Assembly: GCA_005888595.1 (NCBI GenBank)
Contig: VBAL01000010.1
Location: forward strand, 22,002-57,445
Direction of reading: 5' to 3'
DNA length: 35,444 bases
Origin: Candidatus Segetimicrobium genomatis
GTDB lineage: Bacteria; Sysuimicrobiota; Sysuimicrobiia; Sysuimicrobiales; Kaftiobacteriaceae
In this document: positions 23,949-31,637 of the stretch, one piece after another
How positions within the stretch are numbered: position 1 is the first letter of the stretch
Layout: each line of letters starts with the position of its first letter
Translations under genes and position numbers: made by a program
The notes under the pieces: generated by a model
Databases searched by the model: none
What the model was told of the DNA's origin: nothing
The model's input: only the letters and a program-made list of their open reading frames with translations

Positions 23949-24745
23949 GGCCGCCGCACGGCGAGGGCACTGGCGGCGAATAGGATGATGGCGGAGGCCA
24001 CGATGGCCCCACCGGCGGCAATGTTGAGATAAAAAGAGAGCACGATTCCCACCACGACGGCCGCCAGAGCCGCGAGCACCGCGATGAGCAGCGCGCTTCG
24101 GAAGTTCCGTGCCAGGCGTAACGCCGTGGCGGCGGGGATGACGATGAGTGCGCTGGTCAGCAGCACACCCACCACCCGCATGGCGACGACAACCGTTGTG
24201 GCGACGAGGACGGTGACAAGCAGGTTCAGGCTATCCACCGGGACGCCCTGAACCCGGGCGGCCTCTTCATCAAAGGTAATAGCGAAGAGTTCTTTGTACA
24301 GGAGCACCACGGTCCCCAGCACGACCATTCCCAGCAGCAGGATGACCCACAGGTCGCGCGGCTGCACCACGGTGATGCTGCCAAAGAGGTACGAGAACAC
24401 GTCCACCGTGAAGCCGCCGCCCAGGCCGATCAGCACAACCGCCAGCGCCAGACCGCCGGAGAGAAAAATGGCCAGCGCGGCCTCCCCGTACAGACGGCCG
24501 GAGACCCGCAGTCGTTCCACCCCCACCGCGCCGATCAACGCGACGGCCAGCGCGCCCACCGCCGGATGAATCCCGGTCAGCAGCGCCAGCGCCACGCCGG
24601 CCAGCGCGACATGAGCCAGCGTATCGGCGATCAGACTGAGCCTGCGTAGCACCAGGAAGACGCCGATCGTCGGGGCAATGGTACCGATCATGAGACCGGC
24701 GGCCAGGGCGCGGAGCATGAAGCCGTATTGAAAGATCTCAGGCAT
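23945..24745 (-). CDS. znuB: Zinc/manganese-type ABC transporter permease
   Basis: A 266-residue integral membrane permease of the metal ABC-3 family with about eight hydrophobic helices. It shows the family pattern LRALAAGLMIGTIAPTIGVFLVLRRLSLIADTLAHVALAGVA near the N-terminus and GVPVDSLN and VVGVLLTSALIVIPAATA later. It would form the channel for metal import with the ATPase and binding protein encoded just upstream. The start ATG at 24745 follows the repeat-containing 92-nt gap after znuC. Assignment to zinc rather than manganese rests on the zur gene and operator in the same operon. Confidence 0.9.
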   Translation of the reverse strand: MPEIFQYGFMLRALAAGLMIGTIAPTIGVFLVLRRLSLIADTLAHVALAGVALALLTGIHPAVGALAVALIGAVGVERLRVSGRLYGEAALAIFLSGGLALAVVLIGLGGGFTVDVFSYLFGSITVVQPRDLWVILLLGMVVLGTVVLLYKELFAITFDEEAARVQGVPVDSLNLLVTVLVATTVVVAMRVVGVLLTSALIVIPAATALRLARNFRSALLIAVLAALAAVVVGIVLSFYLNIAAGGAIVASAIILFAASALAVRRP

Positions 24746-24754
24746 ACGCCTCCT

Positions 24755-24836
24755 GAGTCTACCCGGTCTTCCTGGTCTACCCAGTCTTCACAGTCGACAC
24801 CCTAAGTTGGCAGACCGGGGAGACTGGGGAGACTTG
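24755..24836. repeat. GGGAGACT/AGTCTACCC inverted repeat block inside the znu operon
   Basis: AGTCTACCCGGTCTTCCTGG and further CCAGTCTTC words on one side face AGACCGGGGAGACTGGGGAG on the other, so the RNA can form a long imperfect hairpin in the gap between znuC and znuB. The 17-mer CCTGAGTCTACCCGGTC at 24752-24768 is repeated exactly at 30014-30030. Related words occur at 32457-32586. Confidence 0.75.
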
Positions 24837-24837
24837 T

Positions 24838-25629
24838 TCAATGATGGTGCGCCACCACGAAGCTCTCGGCCCGGTAGAGCTGGGCAAGCGCGCCGGAGCG
24901 CATTGCATCCTCGGGGCTGCCGTGAAAGACCAGCCGGCGGTTGAGACACGCGAGTTGGGTGGCCTCCTCCGCCACAACGCTGACGTCGTGCGACACCAGC
25001 ACCAGCGTCGTCCCGAACTCCCGGTTCAGATGGCGCAACAGGCTGTAGAATTGCTCCTGGGCATCAACGTCCACCCCGACGGTGGGCTCGTCGAGCAACA
25101 GCAGCTGCGGACGGCTAGCCAGCGCTCGCGCGATAAAAACTCGCTGCTGCTGGCCGGCCGACAGCCGGCCAATGGGACGGCCTCGGAACTCAAACATGCC
25201 CACGGTCTGCAGCGCTTCCTCGGCCGCCGTCCGGTCACGCCCGCCGAACCGGTGCCCTATCCCCGCGACCCCGGATCGCCCGCTGATGACCACCTCGAGA
25301 ACACTGGCTGGGAACCGGGCGTCGAATGCGGTCGCCTTCTGCGGGACATAGCCGATCCGCGCCCACTCACGAAATGACCGCACGTCGAGACCAAACAGCT
25401 TGATGCGCCCCGACGCCGGCCGCAGGAGCCCGAGGAGAACTCTCAGGAGCGTGGTCTTACCCGACCCATTGGGCCCGATGATGCCCAGGAAGTCCCCGGG
25501 GCCGATGCGCAAACTGACATCATCGAGCACTCGCTCGCTGTCGTAGCCGAAGCTGACGTGCTCCAGATCGACCACCGGATCAGATCTTACGGCAGCCGAG
25601 TCCATCGGCAAGATGACGGAGGGTTTCAT
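24838..25629 (-). CDS. znuC: Zinc-type ABC transporter ATP-binding protein
   Basis: A 263-residue ABC ATPase. Walker A is GPNGSGKTT (about 51-59). The Q-loop lies in GYVPQKATAF, the signature is LSAGQQQR, Walker B is LLLLDEPTVGVD and the H-loop lies in LVSHDVSVV. The motifs and the short metal-family C-terminus ending in AHHH fit the Mn/Zn/Fe transporter ATPases. It overlaps the end of the binding-protein gene by 50 nt with the ATG at 25629, or by 26 nt with the ATG at 25605. Neither has a clear RBS, so translation is probably coupled. Confidence 0.93.
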   Translation of the reverse strand: MKPSVILPMDSAAVRSDPVVDLEHVSFGYDSERVLDDVSLRIGPGDFLGIIGPNGSGKTTLLRVLLGLLRPASGRIKLFGLDVRSFREWARIGYVPQKATAFDARFPASVLEVVISGRSGVAGIGHRFGGRDRTAAEEALQTVGMFEFRGRPIGRLSAGQQQRVFIARALASRPQLLLLDEPTVGVDVDAQEQFYSLLRHLNREFGTTLVLVSHDVSVVAEEATQLACLNRRLVFHGSPEDAMRSGALAQLYRAESFVVAHHH

Positions 25630-26509
25630 GCATCACCGAGAAATACGTCAGTCCCTGACGCAACTCTTCGCCGGTCAATCCTTCAAGTGGATTCAGCACA
25701 AGGACCCGCGCGCCTACCTCACGCGCCAAGGCCTCGGCCACCCGCGGGCTGACAAGCGTCTCATAGTACACAACGTTGATGTGATGATCTCTGGCCAGAT
25801 GCACGAGCTCTCGCAGCCGGGCGGGCGCCGGCTCGGCCTCAGGCGACAAACCGCTGATAGCCAGCTGTACGAGTCCATAGCGTCGCGCCAGATACCCGAA
25901 CGCGGCGTGCGTGGTGATGAATTCCTTCTGGCGGCAGGTGCGCAGCGTGGCATCAAACTCACCGTGCAGCGTCCGCAACTCTTCCTCCACCTTCGAGGCA
26001 TTGGCTGCGTAGAACTCGCTGTGCTGCGGGTCAGCTCCCTCCAATCCCTTCTGGATATTGGTCACCATCCGCGCCGCGAGCAATGGATCCAGCCAGATGT
26101 GTGGGTCAAAGCGGGCGGGAGGCTCGCCGACTTCGCCCTCATCGACCCCCTTGACCAGCGGCAATCCATCACTGGCGTTTACGACCACGCCACCTGTGGG
26201 GAACTCGGGTCGGACCTTTTCTAACCACGGCTCAAGCCCTGCCCCGTTGTAGATCATCATACGCGCGGTGTGGAGCGCGATGATGTCCTGTGGGCGCGGT
26301 TCATAGTCATGGGGCTCCGCCCCCGGCGGCACGAGCGTCACCACGCGTACGCGCTCGCCGCCGACCCGTTGGGCGAACTCCTGCAAGGGATAAAATGTCA
26401 CCACCACCGGCACGGTCTTCTCGGCGCGCGGGGTCCCCGCACAGCCCAACGCGGCGGCGATCGCGCCGAGCGTCCCGAACAACTGCCAACCTCTCCGTAA
26501 CGATGTCAT
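25580..26509 (-). CDS. znuA: Zinc ABC transporter substrate-binding lipoprotein
   Basis: A 309-residue cluster 9 (A-I) metal-binding protein. The signal segment ends at a lipobox-like ALGC (Cys23), suggesting a lipoprotein. Metal-ligand His occur in AEPHDYEP and DPHIWLDP and in ITTHAAFGYLARRYGL, with the fourth ligand position in LNPLEGLT. There is no long His-rich loop, so it resembles the simpler binding proteins. It captures Zn2+ (or Mn2+) for ZnuBC. Its ATG overlaps the zur stop by 4 nt (ATGA), indicating coupled translation. Confidence 0.93.
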   Translation of the reverse strand: MTSLRRGWQLFGTLGAIAAALGCAGTPRAEKTVPVVVTFYPLQEFAQRVGGERVRVVTLVPPGAEPHDYEPRPQDIIALHTARMMIYNGAGLEPWLEKVRPEFPTGGVVVNASDGLPLVKGVDEGEVGEPPARFDPHIWLDPLLAARMVTNIQKGLEGADPQHSEFYAANASKVEEELRTLHGEFDATLRTCRQKEFITTHAAFGYLARRYGLVQLAISGLSPEAEPAPARLRELVHLARDHHINVVYYETLVSPRVAEALAREVGARVLVLNPLEGLTGEELRQGLTYFSVMHETLRHLADGLGCRKI

Positions 26510-26970
26510 CGCGCTTCCCGCTCCAATGACCGGCAGTCCCCGCAGTATCCAAAGAGTTCAAGCCGGTGCGCCGTGACAGTAAATCCCCGGCGCCGGCCGG
26601 CCTGCTGCAGAGGACCGACCGCGCACGTCTCGAGTCTGGCAATGGCCCCACAAGATAGACATACCAGGTGGTGATGATGCCGGCCGTCATCCCGCAGTTC
26701 GTACCTGATGCGCCCGTCATCGAGTTGAACCGTTTGGGCCAACCCTTCCCGAACGAGCGCGCCCAGGGTCCGGTAGACCGTGACGAGACCAAGGCGCGGG
26801 TAGATACGTCGCGCCCGGGCGTGGATGTCTTCCGCACCACAGGCACACCCCATCCCGGCCAGCGCGCGCAGGACCGCTTTCCGCTGCGCCGTGATCCGGT
26901 GTCCGGCGGTCCGCAACCGGCGGAGCCGTCCCTCAAGCCGGGGTTCCGACGGTGCTCTGCTCCGCGGCAC
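26506..26970 (-). CDS. zur: Fur-family regulator, probably zinc uptake regulator Zur
   Basis: A 154-residue Fur-family repressor. The winged helix is LRTAGHRITAQRKAVLRAL through GLVTVYRTLGALVREGLAQ. The dimer/metal domain has HHHHLVCLSCG and a C-terminal CGDC, forming the structural Cys4 zinc site. Its place at the head of znuACB identifies it as Zur rather than Fur, PerR or Nur. I chose the GTG at 26970: AGGAGG and GGGGAGGGG lie just before it, whereas the ATG at 26997 (track start) has no RBS and would translate that purine-rich site. The promoter and operator upstream suggest autorepression. Confidence 0.9.
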   Translation of the reverse strand: MPRSRAPSEPRLEGRLRRLRTAGHRITAQRKAVLRALAGMGCACGAEDIHARARRIYPRLGLVTVYRTLGALVREGLAQTVQLDDGRIRYELRDDGRHHHHLVCLSCGAIARLETCAVGPLQQAGRRRGFTVTAHRLELFGYCGDCRSLEREAR

Positions 26971-27010
26971 GTGGGTCCCCTCCCCGCCTCCTGGCATGGC
27001 CGTTTATGTA

Positions 27011-27029
27011 AATGAAAGTCATTTTCATT
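27011..27029 (-). promoter_or_regulatory. Zur-box-like operator
   Basis: On the minus strand, AATGAAAATGACTTTCATT is an inverted repeat of AATGAAA/TTTCATT. Its core, TGAAAATGACTTTCA, differs by one base from the TGAAAATGATTTTCA-type Zur box known from actinobacteria. It lies about 8-26 nt after the predicted transcription start and upstream of the zur start codon, a position where bound repressor would block the operon. Confidence 0.8.
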
Positions 27030-27043
27030 ATCTCTCCGCCCCC

Positions 27044-27072
27044 ACTCTACGGACGGGGCCGCACCGTGTCAA
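27044..27072 (-). promoter_or_regulatory. Sigma70 promoter of the zur-znu operon
   Basis: On the minus strand, a perfect TTGACA (27072-27067) and TAGAGT (27049-27044) are separated by exactly 17 nt, with the operator directly downstream. Confidence 0.8.
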
Positions 27073-27096
27073 GAGAGATGTGTTGTCAAGAGGCGC

Positions 27097-28065
27097 TCAG
27101 GGAATGAGGAGGAGTTTGCCTTTGGTCTGCCGGTCCTGGAGATACCGGTGGGCGTCGGCGGCCTGCGACAGCGGAAACGAGCGGTCGATGCGCAGACGCA
27201 GCACGCCGGAGTGAATCCAGGTCAGCACGTCACCAGCCCGCGAGAGCAACTCTTCCCGCGTATGGATGTAATGATGAAGGGTCGGCCTAGTCAGAAAGAG
27301 CGACCCCTTCGCATTCAACACCTGGGGATCCAGGGGCGGGACGGCGCCGCTGGCCTGTCCGTAGAGCACCATCAGGCCGCGCAGCGCCAGGCAGTTCAGA
27401 CCCTTCTCGAAGGTATCCTTTCCGACAGAGTCGTACACTACCTGGACGCCGCGCCCGGCGGTCAACCGCTTCACTTCCGACTCGAAGTCCACCCGCGTGT
27501 AGATAATGGCCTCATCGGCGCCCAGCGAACGCGCAATTTCGGCCTTGTCGTCGGTCGACACGGTGGTGATGACCCGTGCTCCCCGGCGCTTCCCCATCTG
27601 CACCAGCAATTGGCCCACCCCTCCGGCTCCGGCGTGGACCAGCGCGGCATCGCCCGACCGGAGGGGGTATGTTGCGCCGGTCAGATAGTGCGCAGTCATG
27701 CCCTGCAGCATCGCCGCAGCCGCGAGGCGGTCGCCGAGGACCACCGGCACCGGAACGAGCCGCCAGGCTGGCGCAGTGACATACTCCGCATAACAGCCCA
27801 TGACGTTGGCGAACGCGACATGATCTCCCACCTTCACCTCGGTGACTTCCGGCCCAATCGCGTCGACCACCCCGGCTCCTTCCTGGCCTAGCGTCACCGG
27901 GAGCGCGAGCCGGTACTGCCCGGATCGTTGATAGATATCAACAAAGTTCACACCGCAGGCCACCAGACGCACTCGGGCCTCACCAGGCCCAGGGTCTGGA
28001 GCGGGGACCTCCTCATACCGGAGGACTTCCGGTCCCCCTTGCTCGTGAATCCTCACCGCCTTCAT
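27097..28065 (-). CDS. Zinc-less quinone oxidoreductase (NADPH:quinone reductase-like MDR)
   Basis: A 322-residue medium-chain dehydrogenase/reductase of the quinone oxidoreductase (QorA) branch. It begins MKAVRIHEQGGPEVL and has NFVDIYQRSGQY, GQEGAGVV and the dinucleotide-binding VHAGAGGVGQLLVQMGKRRG. The catalytic zinc ligands of alcohol dehydrogenases are absent, as is normal for this branch. It would reduce quinones or enones with NADPH. The start at 28065 has GGAGGAGGG upstream; the track's 14 extra residues are rejected. Its stop lies 24 nt beyond the zur promoter, and it is probably its own unit. Confidence 0.92.
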   Translation of the reverse strand: MKAVRIHEQGGPEVLRYEEVPAPDPGPGEARVRLVACGVNFVDIYQRSGQYRLALPVTLGQEGAGVVDAIGPEVTEVKVGDHVAFANVMGCYAEYVTAPAWRLVPVPVVLGDRLAAAAMLQGMTAHYLTGATYPLRSGDAALVHAGAGGVGQLLVQMGKRRGARVITTVSTDDKAEIARSLGADEAIIYTRVDFESEVKRLTAGRGVQVVYDSVGKDTFEKGLNCLALRGLMVLYGQASGAVPPLDPQVLNAKGSLFLTRPTLHHYIHTREELLSRAGDVLTWIHSGVLRLRIDRSFPLSQAADAHRYLQDRQTKGKLLLIP

Positions 28066-28247
28066 CGCGCCCTCCTCCGCGTCTTCGCCGGCAGTACGCA
28101 CGTCCATTCGGGCCCGGGAGGCCCGTCCGTGGCAAGGGTCTTGCTCAAAGAATACACCGAAGGGCTGAACCTGCTGCGAGGTGGGTACGTTTACTCATGA
28201 GGGAGCCGACCGGCAAAGCTCTGCGGGGCTCGGGGAGGAGGCTGGTG

Positions 28248-28445
28248 ATGGGAGTCTGGCGCTGTCCGCGGTGCGGGTCCATCGCTACGCTGGAACCGCA
28301 GTTTGGTGAAATCCTCGCCGTCTACGACCTGTGCGCGATCAGCACAGACACCAGAGCCGGCAGGGGCCCGGTACGGATGGAGCCGGTGGCGCTTGAAGAT
28401 GTGGTCGGAACGCGTGAGCGCGAACTGGTGAACAGCCGCGGGTAA
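28248..28445 (+). CDS. Small zinc-knuckle protein
   Basis: A 65-residue protein starting MGVWRCPRCGSIATLEPQ. One CPRCG knuckle is followed by a single Cys (YDLCAIS), so it is at best half of a classic four-Cys zinc ribbon. The C-terminal half is acidic and basic without a recognisable motif. The start at 28248 has GGGGAGGAGG 6 nt upstream, one of the best sites in the window, and the gene is followed by a strong terminator. Both support it as real despite its size. The function is unknown. Confidence 0.65.
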   Translation: MGVWRCPRCGSIATLEPQFGEILAVYDLCAISTDTRAGRGPVRMEPVALEDVVGTRERELVNSRG

Positions 28446-28479
28446 TCGTCGCACAGCGTATGTCATTCGAGGATCCAGG

Positions 28480-28515
28480 AACGGGACGGCTCGACGCCGT
28501 CCCGTTTCGCTTTTG
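28480..28515 (+). terminator. Intrinsic terminator after the small zinc-knuckle gene
   Basis: AACGGGACGG (28480-28489) and CCGTCCCGTT (28497-28506) form a perfect 10-bp stem with a 7-nt loop, followed by TCGCTTTT. It lies 34 nt after the stop and before the convergent regulator gene. Confidence 0.8.
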
Positions 28516-28543
28516 AGCGAGGGTCGCGACGAAGAGCCTGGGT

Positions 28544-29863
28544 CTAACGGCGCGCGCGGGGCGCCGGCGATGCGGCCGCGGGAGCGACGACAGCGCTTTC
28601 TGCGACGAGCGCGAGAAACTCACTCGCCTCTGGATGCGCGCCTCGCTCCTTGAGCGCCAGCCCGAACTCACGAGCAACCTGCATTTCCTGCGCTCTCAGC
28701 CCGCGTTCACGGAAGGTGCTCAACGCGCGTCGTGCACCCTCGACGGCCGGCTTCACCTCACCGCGAGCCAGCCGCACGCGACTGAGGACCACCTGGGCCT
28801 CGGCGGCCTCCACCGGGTCGCCGGTCCGCTGCGTCTCGTCCAGAGCCTGGGTGACGAAGTGCTCTGCATCATCGAGCTCACCGAGGGTCAGGTGCACGCG
28901 GCCGATCTCGGTGAGAATCGCCGCCCTGTCGAGCGGCCGCTGCAGTCGTTCCATGACCCGAAGCGCGTGATGGAAGTGGCGCAACGCTTCGCGGGTCCGT
29001 CCTTCCTCATGATCGAGCTGCCCGAGGTTATGGAGAACCCGGAGCAGATCCTCAAGCTCCTCAGCGGCCTCAAAGGATTCTCTGGCGTGCAGCAAGGACG
29101 TTCGCGCGTCGTCCAAACGCCCCAGTTTGCGCTGAACCCATCCGATTCCCCACGCCGCGCGGCCCCGCACCGCCGGGTCCCGCTTGGCCACATCCGATTC
29201 TGCGGCCTCGCGGTATCGACGCAGCGCGTCTTCCAGCCGGTTGAGCCAGACCAGGCTTGTCCCAAGGAAGATCAGCGCGTGGGCGCGCGCCGGATCCCGG
29301 CTCGCCCTCGCCGTTCGCAGCGCGGCAAGGGCGCGTACCAGCAGGTCGGCCGCTTCGCGATAGTCGCGATCGCGAATCTTGATTCGACCCATCAAGACCA
29401 ACGCGCGACCCTGGCGCCAATGGTCGCGGGCATCCTCGGCCACTTCCCTTACGGTGGCGAGGCGCGCCCAGGCGTCTTCGAACGCCTGCTGATCAAATGC
29501 AACCTGGGCCCTCTGCAGCGCCGCCTCCCGCTTCGTTTCCTCGAGAGCGAACCGTTCACCGAGAAACATTGCGGCATCCAGCAGTGTACAGGCTGTGGCC
29601 ATGTCCCGCTTTCGGGTGGCGTCGTCGCTGAGGGCGAGCAGACTTGCGGCAGCCGTCTCAGGCATGTGGCCTTCCTGACCGAGCAGAGCGTCCACGGACG
29701 TCCCCAACCGTCGGGCCAGGAATGCGAGGGTGGCCACAGAGGGCCTGGTCCGGTCGCGCTCCACGAGGCTGATGAAACTCTTCGAGAGATCGGGAGATCC
29801 CAGCTGCTGTTGCGTCAGCCCCCGCGTCTGGCGAAGCTGCCGAATGCGCAATCCCAGCGACAT
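28544..29863 (-). CDS. XRE-type HTH regulator with TPR domain (RRNPP-like architecture)
   Basis: A 439-residue regulator. An N-terminal helix-turn-helix (about 1-65: IRQLRQTRGLTQQQLGS, SFISLVERDRTRPS) is followed by a long tetratricopeptide-repeat region (about 80-420). Helical-pair units include DAWARLATVREVAEDARDHW, NRLEDALRRYREAAES, GRLDDARTSLLHARES, GRTREALRHFHHALRVMERL and GELDDAEHFVTQALDE. This is the layout of the PlcR/NprR/Rgg-like peptide-sensing family, where a re-imported peptide binds the TPR groove. The start at 29863 (MSLGLRIRQ) has AAAGGTGGC upstream. A 58-residue secreted peptide gene lies 157 nt upstream on the same strand. Many XRE-TPR proteins sense other ligands, so the peptide link is inference. 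Confidence 0.9.
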   Translation of the reverse strand: MSLGLRIRQLRQTRGLTQQQLGSPDLSKSFISLVERDRTRPSVATLAFLARRLGTSVDALLGQEGHMPETAAASLLALSDDATRKRDMATACTLLDAAMFLGERFALEETKREAALQRAQVAFDQQAFEDAWARLATVREVAEDARDHWRQGRALVLMGRIKIRDRDYREAADLLVRALAALRTARASRDPARAHALIFLGTSLVWLNRLEDALRRYREAAESDVAKRDPAVRGRAAWGIGWVQRKLGRLDDARTSLLHARESFEAAEELEDLLRVLHNLGQLDHEEGRTREALRHFHHALRVMERLQRPLDRAAILTEIGRVHLTLGELDDAEHFVTQALDETQRTGDPVEAAEAQVVLSRVRLARGEVKPAVEGARRALSTFRERGLRAQEMQVAREFGLALKERGAHPEASEFLALVAESAVVAPAAASPAPRARR

Positions 29864-29937
29864 GTTCAGCCACCTTTCGCTTCGTCCGCGGGCGCTCGAG
29901 CGGGCGAGGATCTCACCGGATAAGAACAATGACAAAA

Positions 29938-29946
29938 AGCATACCA
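29938..29946 (-). promoter_or_regulatory. Extended -10 promoter of the XRE-TPR regulator
   Basis: TGGTATGCT on the minus strand is a TGn-extended -10 element about 75 nt before the regulator start, in an AT-rich stretch that stands out locally. The -35 is poor. If real, the regulator can be transcribed independently of the peptide gene. Confidence 0.45.
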
Positions 29947-30020
29947 AAACTTAACCATTTCCCGCAAGGACTGGGCGCGGGGCGCGCCTAGAAATGCCGT
30001 CCCTGCAGGTCGACCTGAGT

Positions 30021-30197
30021 CTACCCGGTCGGGCCGTTTTGCCCCGGCCCCACATCCCCCGCAACGTTCGTCAGGGTCGGAATTGAACCGCTTGGACCGT
30101 TCTGTCCCGGTCCGACATCACCTGCAATCTGTACCGCACTTCCGCCAAGAAGAGCCAATAGCACCGCTACCAGCACTGCCACAAACAATCCGCGCAT
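30021..30197 (-). CDS. Small secreted repeat peptide, candidate signalling propeptide
   Basis: A 58-residue protein. MRGLFVAVLVAVLLALLGG is a signal/membrane segment (about 1-20). The mature part contains AGDVGPGQNGP twice (25-35 and 46-56), the first followed by SG and the second by TG, joined by SGSIPTLTNV. The two repeats are identical in amino acids, yet 8 of 11 codons differ, all by synonymous changes. This indicates selection on the peptide sequence rather than recent DNA duplication. The start at 30197 has GGGAGGGGAG directly upstream; the track's longer form is rejected. The stop codon overlaps a 17-mer repeat also found at 24752. It lies upstream of an XRE-TPR regulator on the same strand. 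No known peptide family is recognised. Confidence 0.75.
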   Translation of the reverse strand: MRGLFVAVLVAVLLALLGGSAVQIAGDVGPGQNGPSGSIPTLTNVAGDVGPGQNGPTG

Positions 30198-30469
30198 GTT
30201 CTCCCCTCCCGTGGGTGTGGGCGCCCCGCGCCCGGTTCCGTGCTTCGGGATGGTGGTTATGCAATCCTCGTCTTTTATTAAAAACTCATGAACAAACAAA
30301 AGTTATTTAGTGATGCACCAGAGGGGCATTGCTGGCAACGAGCGGGGAGCCTCGATGAAACACGCGGGAGCGGCGCCAGATTGGCGGGAGGACCTGCGGG
30401 CGCCGGCTCGATGGGCCGGCGCCCTTTAGAGATTAGCCGATGCTACCGTACGCCCTAGGGGCCTTCCCC
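30198..30469. other. Intergenic region with AT-rich promoter stretch and GC-rich hairpin
   Basis: The gap between the secreted peptide gene and the aldo/keto reductase gene contains an unusually AT-rich tract (about 30262-30312). On the minus strand it offers TAATAA-type -10 candidates for the peptide gene. A perfect 10-bp hairpin, GGGCGCCGGC/GCCGGCGCCC (30398-30407, 30415-30424), is followed by TTTAG and could be a terminator on the plus strand. A 24-codon frame (30355-30429) with GGGGAG upstream ends in this hairpin but is too short to support. Confidence 0.45.
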
Positions 30470-31441
30470 CTAATTTGACCACACGGCAGGTTTTCGATCC
30501 CAACGGTGGCGGTGGAGTTCCAGCAGCACTGTATCGGGTAACGGCCGCCCGTCACTGACAGCGGTATTAGCAAGCACGTGGGCCGGCTTCCGCATCCCGG
30601 GGATAACTGTCGAAACCATGGGATTTTGCAGAATGAATCTTAGCGCCATCTCCGGGAGCGTCATCCCCTCCGGCGCAACGTGCCTCAACGCGTCCACGCG
30701 CTCGAGCGTCAGGAACAGATTTTCGCGGTTGAAGTAGCGGTTGCGCCAGTCACCCTCCGGCCAGCGAGACTGTTTCGTCAGCGTCCCGGTCAACGCACCT
30801 TCGTCGAATGGGACCCTGGCGATGACCGCGACGTTGTGCTCCCGGCACAGTGGGAAGAGCTCATCTTCGGGACTCTGGTCGAAGAGGTTGTAGATGACCT
30901 GCACCGCATCAATGAACCCGGTCTTCAAGGCCTCCGTCACATTGGTGGGTTCCCAGCGGTTCACGCTGATCCCCCACGCGCGGACCAGACCCTCATCCCT
31001 CAGTTTCTGAGTCTCCTGCTGCCAGCGTCGATCCTGGGCCCAGATGTCGTGCCAGACGTGAAACTGCATGAGATCGATCGCATCTACGCCCAGATTCTTC
31101 AGGCTGCGCTCCGTGTACGCGCGGATGTGATCGGGAGGAAACGTGTCATCTAATGTGTGTTTGGCCCGCGCCGGCCACGCCAAGTTCTTCGGTGGAATCT
31201 TCGTGGCGATGAAGAGCTTCTTACCTGGGTAGGCTCGCACCACCTGGCCCAATAACCGCTCGCTGTGTCCCTCCCCGTACGCCCAGGCGGTGTCGAAAAA
31301 GTTCACTCCCTGATCCACGGCCAGCCGCAGCGAACTGAGCGATTCCGCGTCGTCCGACCCCGACCAGTCGCCTATGCCCCACATTCCGTAGCCAACTTCG
31401 CTGACCACCCATTCGGTACGGCCAAAGTCACGATATCGCAT
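30470..31441 (-). CDS. Aldo/keto reductase
   Basis: A 323-residue NADPH-dependent oxidoreductase of the AKR superfamily. It begins MRYRDFGRTEWVVSEVGYG. The catalytic tetrad is visible: Asp and Tyr in FFDTAWAYGEGHSE, Lys in FIATKIPPKN and His in MQFHVWHDIW. The barrel C-terminus with STVIPGMRKPAHVLAN binds NADPH. The substrate cannot be assigned. The start at 31441 has AAGGAGAG upstream; the track's extra 89 residues are rejected. It is divergent from the membrane protein gene at 31638, with 196 nt between. Confidence 0.92.
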   Translation of the reverse strand: MRYRDFGRTEWVVSEVGYGMWGIGDWSGSDDAESLSSLRLAVDQGVNFFDTAWAYGEGHSERLLGQVVRAYPGKKLFIATKIPPKNLAWPARAKHTLDDTFPPDHIRAYTERSLKNLGVDAIDLMQFHVWHDIWAQDRRWQQETQKLRDEGLVRAWGISVNRWEPTNVTEALKTGFIDAVQVIYNLFDQSPEDELFPLCREHNVAVIARVPFDEGALTGTLTKQSRWPEGDWRNRYFNRENLFLTLERVDALRHVAPEGMTLPEMALRFILQNPMVSTVIPGMRKPAHVLANTAVSDGRPLPDTVLLELHRHRWDRKPAVWSN

Positions 31442-31637
31442 GCCACTCTCCTTATGTGAATTTGGAGCACACCACGCCAAGAAGTCGGAGTGCGTCTTCT
31501 GCCGGCGCGATATCTCGCCCTGCTTCCCGATGAAACCCCCTCCGTGAGCTTGCGCGCCGCCGCGACCGATTTGACCGTCTGACGTGGTCTGAACCCCTGC
31601 CGGGCGAGGGTATGTCTCTGGGAAGGAGGGGATTGGT

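Noticed and set aside
28634-29923. 429-residue plus-strand ORF opposite the XRE-TPR regulator
   Set aside because: It is a shadow ORF; the regulator frame has a clean HTH and TPR pattern and an RBS.
30355-30429. 24-codon ORF with a GGGGAG site
   Set aside because: It ends inside a strong GC hairpin, has no hydrophobic or known motif, and its length gives no statistical support.
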